The notes beneath the pieces were generated by a model. The model had not been told where the DNA came from and searched no databases. It saw only the letters and a list, made by a program, of their open reading frames with translations. From an uncultured Bacilli bacterium (lineage in GTDB: Bacteria; Bacillota_I; Bacilli_A; ML615J-28; CAG-313), in assembly GCA_934140285.1 (NCBI GenBank), contig CAKPBI010000006.1, positions 46,988 through 110,987 of the forward strand: a stretch of DNA of 64,000 bases, written 5' to 3'. This document shows, one piece after another, positions 61,955 to 64,000 of the stretch (positions are counted from its first letter, which is position 1; every line of letters starts with the position of its first letter). Made by a program: the position numbers and the translations under genes.

Positions 61955-63725
61955 TCGTCGTAATATGCAAAATCGAACTTTCAATAAACCAAAAAATCGA
62001 AAACTTACCCTAAAAAAATTAGGTAGCTACCTATATCACTTTAAAGGTTGGTTTATTGTGACAATAATTCTAACCATCTTTAGTAATCTATTTAGCCTTG
62101 TTGGTCCTTTAATCTCAGGATATGCGATTGGAGTAATTGAAAAAGGAAAAGGTTTAGTTGATTTTAAAGAACTATATAAATATGTAATATTGTTACTATT
62201 TTTCTATGGTTTATCTTCTCTTCTTAGTTTCATTATTTCCATTTTAATGATTAAGATAAGTAAAAAACTTGTATTTAAATTAAGAAAAGATTGCTATGAA
62301 CATTTACTGATGCTACCAGTTTCTTATTTTGATAAGAATCTAACAGGTGATATTATTAGTAAAATGTCTTATGATATTGATACTTTAAATACTTCATTAT
62401 CAAGTGATGTTATAAGTATTATAACATCCATCATAACAGTCATTGGTTCTTTAATTATGATGATCATAATATCTCCAATTCTTGTCTTAGTATTTGTTAT
62501 AACCATTCCTATTTCTTTATTATTTACAAGATTAATGTTAAAGAAAACCCATAAATTATTTAAAAAACGTTCAGAATCTTTGGGTATTTTAAATGGATAT
62601 GTAGAAGAAATGATAACTGGAAATAAAACAATTAAAGCCTATGGTCAAGAAAAAACCACTTTAGATAATTTTTGTACCTTAAATGATACCGCTGCAGAAC
62701 TTGCTTATAAGGCAGAGTATTACTCAAGTTTTACAGGACCTGGGGTAAACTTTGTTAACAACTTATCATTATCCCTTGTCTGTATGTTTGGTTCAATTCT
62801 ATTTATTTTAGGAAAACTTGGACTCAAAGAAATTTCATCATTTGTTCTTTATTCAAGAAAGTTTTCAGGTCCTATCAATGAAGTCGCTAACATCTTTACC
62901 GATATTCAATCAGCTTTAGCGGCAGCAGAAAGAGTCTTTAGTATTCTTGAAGAAAATGAAGAAATTGATATCGTGGATAATCCTCTTATCTTAGATGAAG
63001 TAGAAGGAAAAATTGAATTTAAAGATGTTTTCTTTGGCTATAATGAAACTCCAATTATAAAAAATCTAAATCTTGAAGTAACCCCTGGAGAGACTATCGC
63101 AATAGTAGGTCCAACGGGAGCCGGAAAAACCACAATTGTAAATTTACTAATGAGATTTTATGATGTTAATGAAGGAATTATTCGCTTGGACAATCATTCA
63201 ATTTATGAAATATCAAGAAGCAGTTTAAGAAAATCTTATGCTATGGTTCTTCAAGATACCTGGTTATTCCAAGGAACTATTTATGAAAATATTGCTTATG
63301 GAAAAGAAGATGCAACCAAAAAAGAAATAATTCAAGCGGCCAAAGCTGCTCACATTCATAACTTTATAATGAGTCTTCCTGAAGAATACGATACAATTCT
63401 TTCAGAAGATGGAATTAACATTTCCAAAGGACAAAAACAACTCCTAACCATCGCAAGAGCGATGTTACTGAATGCGAAAATGTTAATCCTTGATGAAGCA
63501 ACATCAAACGTAGATACAAAAACTGAAGTTGAAATTCAAGATGCTATGAAAATTCTAATGAAAAACAAAACTTGTTTTATCATTGCTCATCGTCTTTCAA
63601 CAATCAAAAACGCTGACTTAATTTTGGTAGTTAAAGATGGTAACATCATTGAAAAAGGAAAACATCAAGAGCTTCTTTCAAAAAATGGTTTCTACGCTCA
63701 TATGTATTTCTCACAATACAATTAA
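61947..63725 (+). CDS. ABC exporter half-transporter 4, canonical Walker B
   Basis: The 592-residue partner has six helices and an ATPase domain with Walker A G-P-T-G-A-G-K-T-T and an intact M-L-I-L-D-E-A-T-S. Its signature is I-S-K-G-Q-K-Q instead of L-S-G-G-Q. That altered signature faces the Asp-containing site of the partner, so the two changes belong to the same inactive ATP site, exactly as expected of a heterodimeric exporter. It starts with a basic stretch. Confidence 0.92.
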   Translation: MNNRRNMQNRTFNKPKNRKLTLKKLGSYLYHFKGWFIVTIILTIFSNLFSLVGPLISGYAIGVIEKGKGLVDFKELYKYVILLLFFYGLSSLLSFIISILMIKISKKLVFKLRKDCYEHLLMLPVSYFDKNLTGDIISKMSYDIDTLNTSLSSDVISIITSIITVIGSLIMMIIISPILVLVFVITIPISLLFTRLMLKKTHKLFKKRSESLGILNGYVEEMITGNKTIKAYGQEKTTLDNFCTLNDTAAELAYKAEYYSSFTGPGVNFVNNLSLSLVCMFGSILFILGKLGLKEISSFVLYSRKFSGPINEVANIFTDIQSALAAAERVFSILEENEEIDIVDNPLILDEVEGKIEFKDVFFGYNETPIIKNLNLEVTPGETIAIVGPTGAGKTTIVNLLMRFYDVNEGIIRLDNHSIYEISRSSLRKSYAMVLQDTWLFQGTIYENIAYGKEDATKKEIIQAAKAAHIHNFIMSLPEEYDTILSEDGINISKGQKQLLTIARAMLLNAKMLILDEATSNVDTKTEVEIQDAMKILMKNKTCFIIAHRLSTIKNADLILVVKDGNIIEKGKHQELLSKNGFYAHMYFSQYN

Positions 63726-63727
63726 TC

Positions 63728-63765
63728 AAAAAGTTTAGTATTCAATAGATACTAAACTTTTTTTA
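63728..63765 (+). terminator. Terminator after the second ABC exporter pair
   Basis: A 14-bp stem (63728-63741 with 63749-63762) with a 7-base loop and a T-rich end. Confidence 0.87.
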
Positions 63766-63819
63766 TTACCTAAATAATTTCATTCTTTTTTCTGTCAATA
63801 TCTTTGCAATTTTACAATT

Positions 63820-64000
63820 TTATTCATAATTATAAGCATAATTATTTTGTTGATTAGGACGATAGTATTTTAAATAATTTTCATAGAAAGCTTTTCTCCA
63901 AGGATGATTCCAAGCAGGAGAAAAAGATTTCTTTTCTTTCTCAATTTTAGGTTCAAGAATAGAATCTTTTCTATGAGTTTCTAATTTTTCCATAAAGTAT
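63820..64000 (-). CDS. C-terminal end of a minus-strand gene (continues past the window edge)
   Basis: On the minus strand a frame is open from the window edge to a TAA at 63820-63822. If the ATG at 63991-63993 were the start it would make only 57 residues; more likely the gene begins outside. The visible part is charged, then has S-P-A-W-N-H-P-W-R-K-A-F and an Asn/Tyr-rich tail. An N/S-H-P-W-R/K phrase occurs near the end of some integrase-core transposases, so an insertion-sequence gene is possible, but support is weak. Confidence 0.4.
   Translation of the reverse strand, partial: YFMEKLETHRKDSILEPKIEKEKKSFSPAWNHPWRKAFYENYLKYYRPNQQNNYAYNYE

Noticed and set aside
1..64000. Possible reassignment of TGA as tryptophan, as in many Mollicutes, given the low GC content
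   Set aside because: TGA ends real genes in clean contexts (rnfA at 9369-9371, nadK at 11227-11229, ntpF at 33234-33236), and tryptophans in conserved motifs are TGG, so the standard code applies.

Overview
The window is about 64 kb of AT-rich DNA using the standard genetic code (TGA ends real genes, for example at 9369-9371 and 11227-11229). Strong AGGAGG-type ribosome sites, sigma-A promoters with 17-base spacers, many lipoproteins and the gene set point to a low-GC anaerobic Bacillota/Bacilli-type bacterium, possibly an uncultured gut or rumen lineage close to the Erysipelotrichia/Mollicutes branch; the exact lineage is inference. No rRNA, tRNA, CRISPR array or intact transposon was seen.

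Layout. 1-2.1 kb: end of an iron alcohol dehydrogenase, a Nudix ADP-ribose pyrophosphatase, and a 3-hydroxyacyl-CoA dehydrogenase on the minus strand. 2.3-10.25 kb: one long operon from a strong promoter (2345-2373) to a strong terminator (10220-10252), encoding a two-repeat PplA-like lipoprotein, an ApbE/FmnB flavin transferase, rnfC-D-G-E-A, a NusG-domain-II protein and a Gx-family membrane protein. 10.3-13.5 kb: NAD kinase and the two Nfn (NADH-dependent ferredoxin:NADP oxidoreductase) subunits. 13.7-16.4 kb: NagZ-like hydrolase and an amidohydrolase. 16.4-23.4 kb: a consensus promoter, an unrecognised structured leader, four tandem paralogous membrane-anchored proteins and a 1325-residue secreted papain-like/leucine-rich-repeat protein. 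23.5-32.8 kb: DUF4037/TPR pair, M28 peptidase, flavin reductase, HtrA-like protease, cupin, 5'-nucleotidase lipoprotein, membrane protein, MutT. 32.9-41.6 kb: a complete V-type ATPase operon in the Enterococcus hirae ntp order. 41.6-42.0 kb: a small repeat cluster. 42-45 kb: peptidase T, MarR regulator, DegV. 44.8-47.9 kb: a Tyr/Phe-rich leader peptide with an attenuator, then a TrpXYZ-type ABC importer. 48.6-52.8 kb: MarR plus a heterodimeric ABC exporter. 52.8-64 kb: acyltransferase, RNA methyltransferase, AbiE toxin-antitoxin pair, methyltransferase, SGNH hydrolase, a second heterodimeric ABC exporter, and the end of a minus-strand gene.

The most interesting system is the 2.3-10.25 kb operon. 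Its RnfA and RnfE homologues have lost all four cysteines that hold the intramembrane [2Fe-2S] cluster in canonical Rnf/Nqr, and there is no rnfB. The remaining path (RnfC to RnfD to a double-domain RnfG) is intact with its flavinylation motifs and is encoded with an extracellular flavolipoprotein-like protein and its flavin transferase. The inference is an Rnf complex that sends electrons one way, from NADH to the cell surface, instead of linking ferredoxin and NAD. Repeated operators resembling the geometry of Rex sites between this operon and the hydroxyacyl-CoA dehydrogenase fit redox control.

The second is the aromatic amino-acid attenuator at 44.8-45.06 kb: a leader peptide with FYYYYF followed by five mutually exclusive complementary segments ending in a terminator, directly ahead of an ABC importer usually annotated as a tryptophan transporter. 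The V-ATPase rotor subunit carries the full set of sodium ligands known from E. hirae, so sodium coupling is likely.
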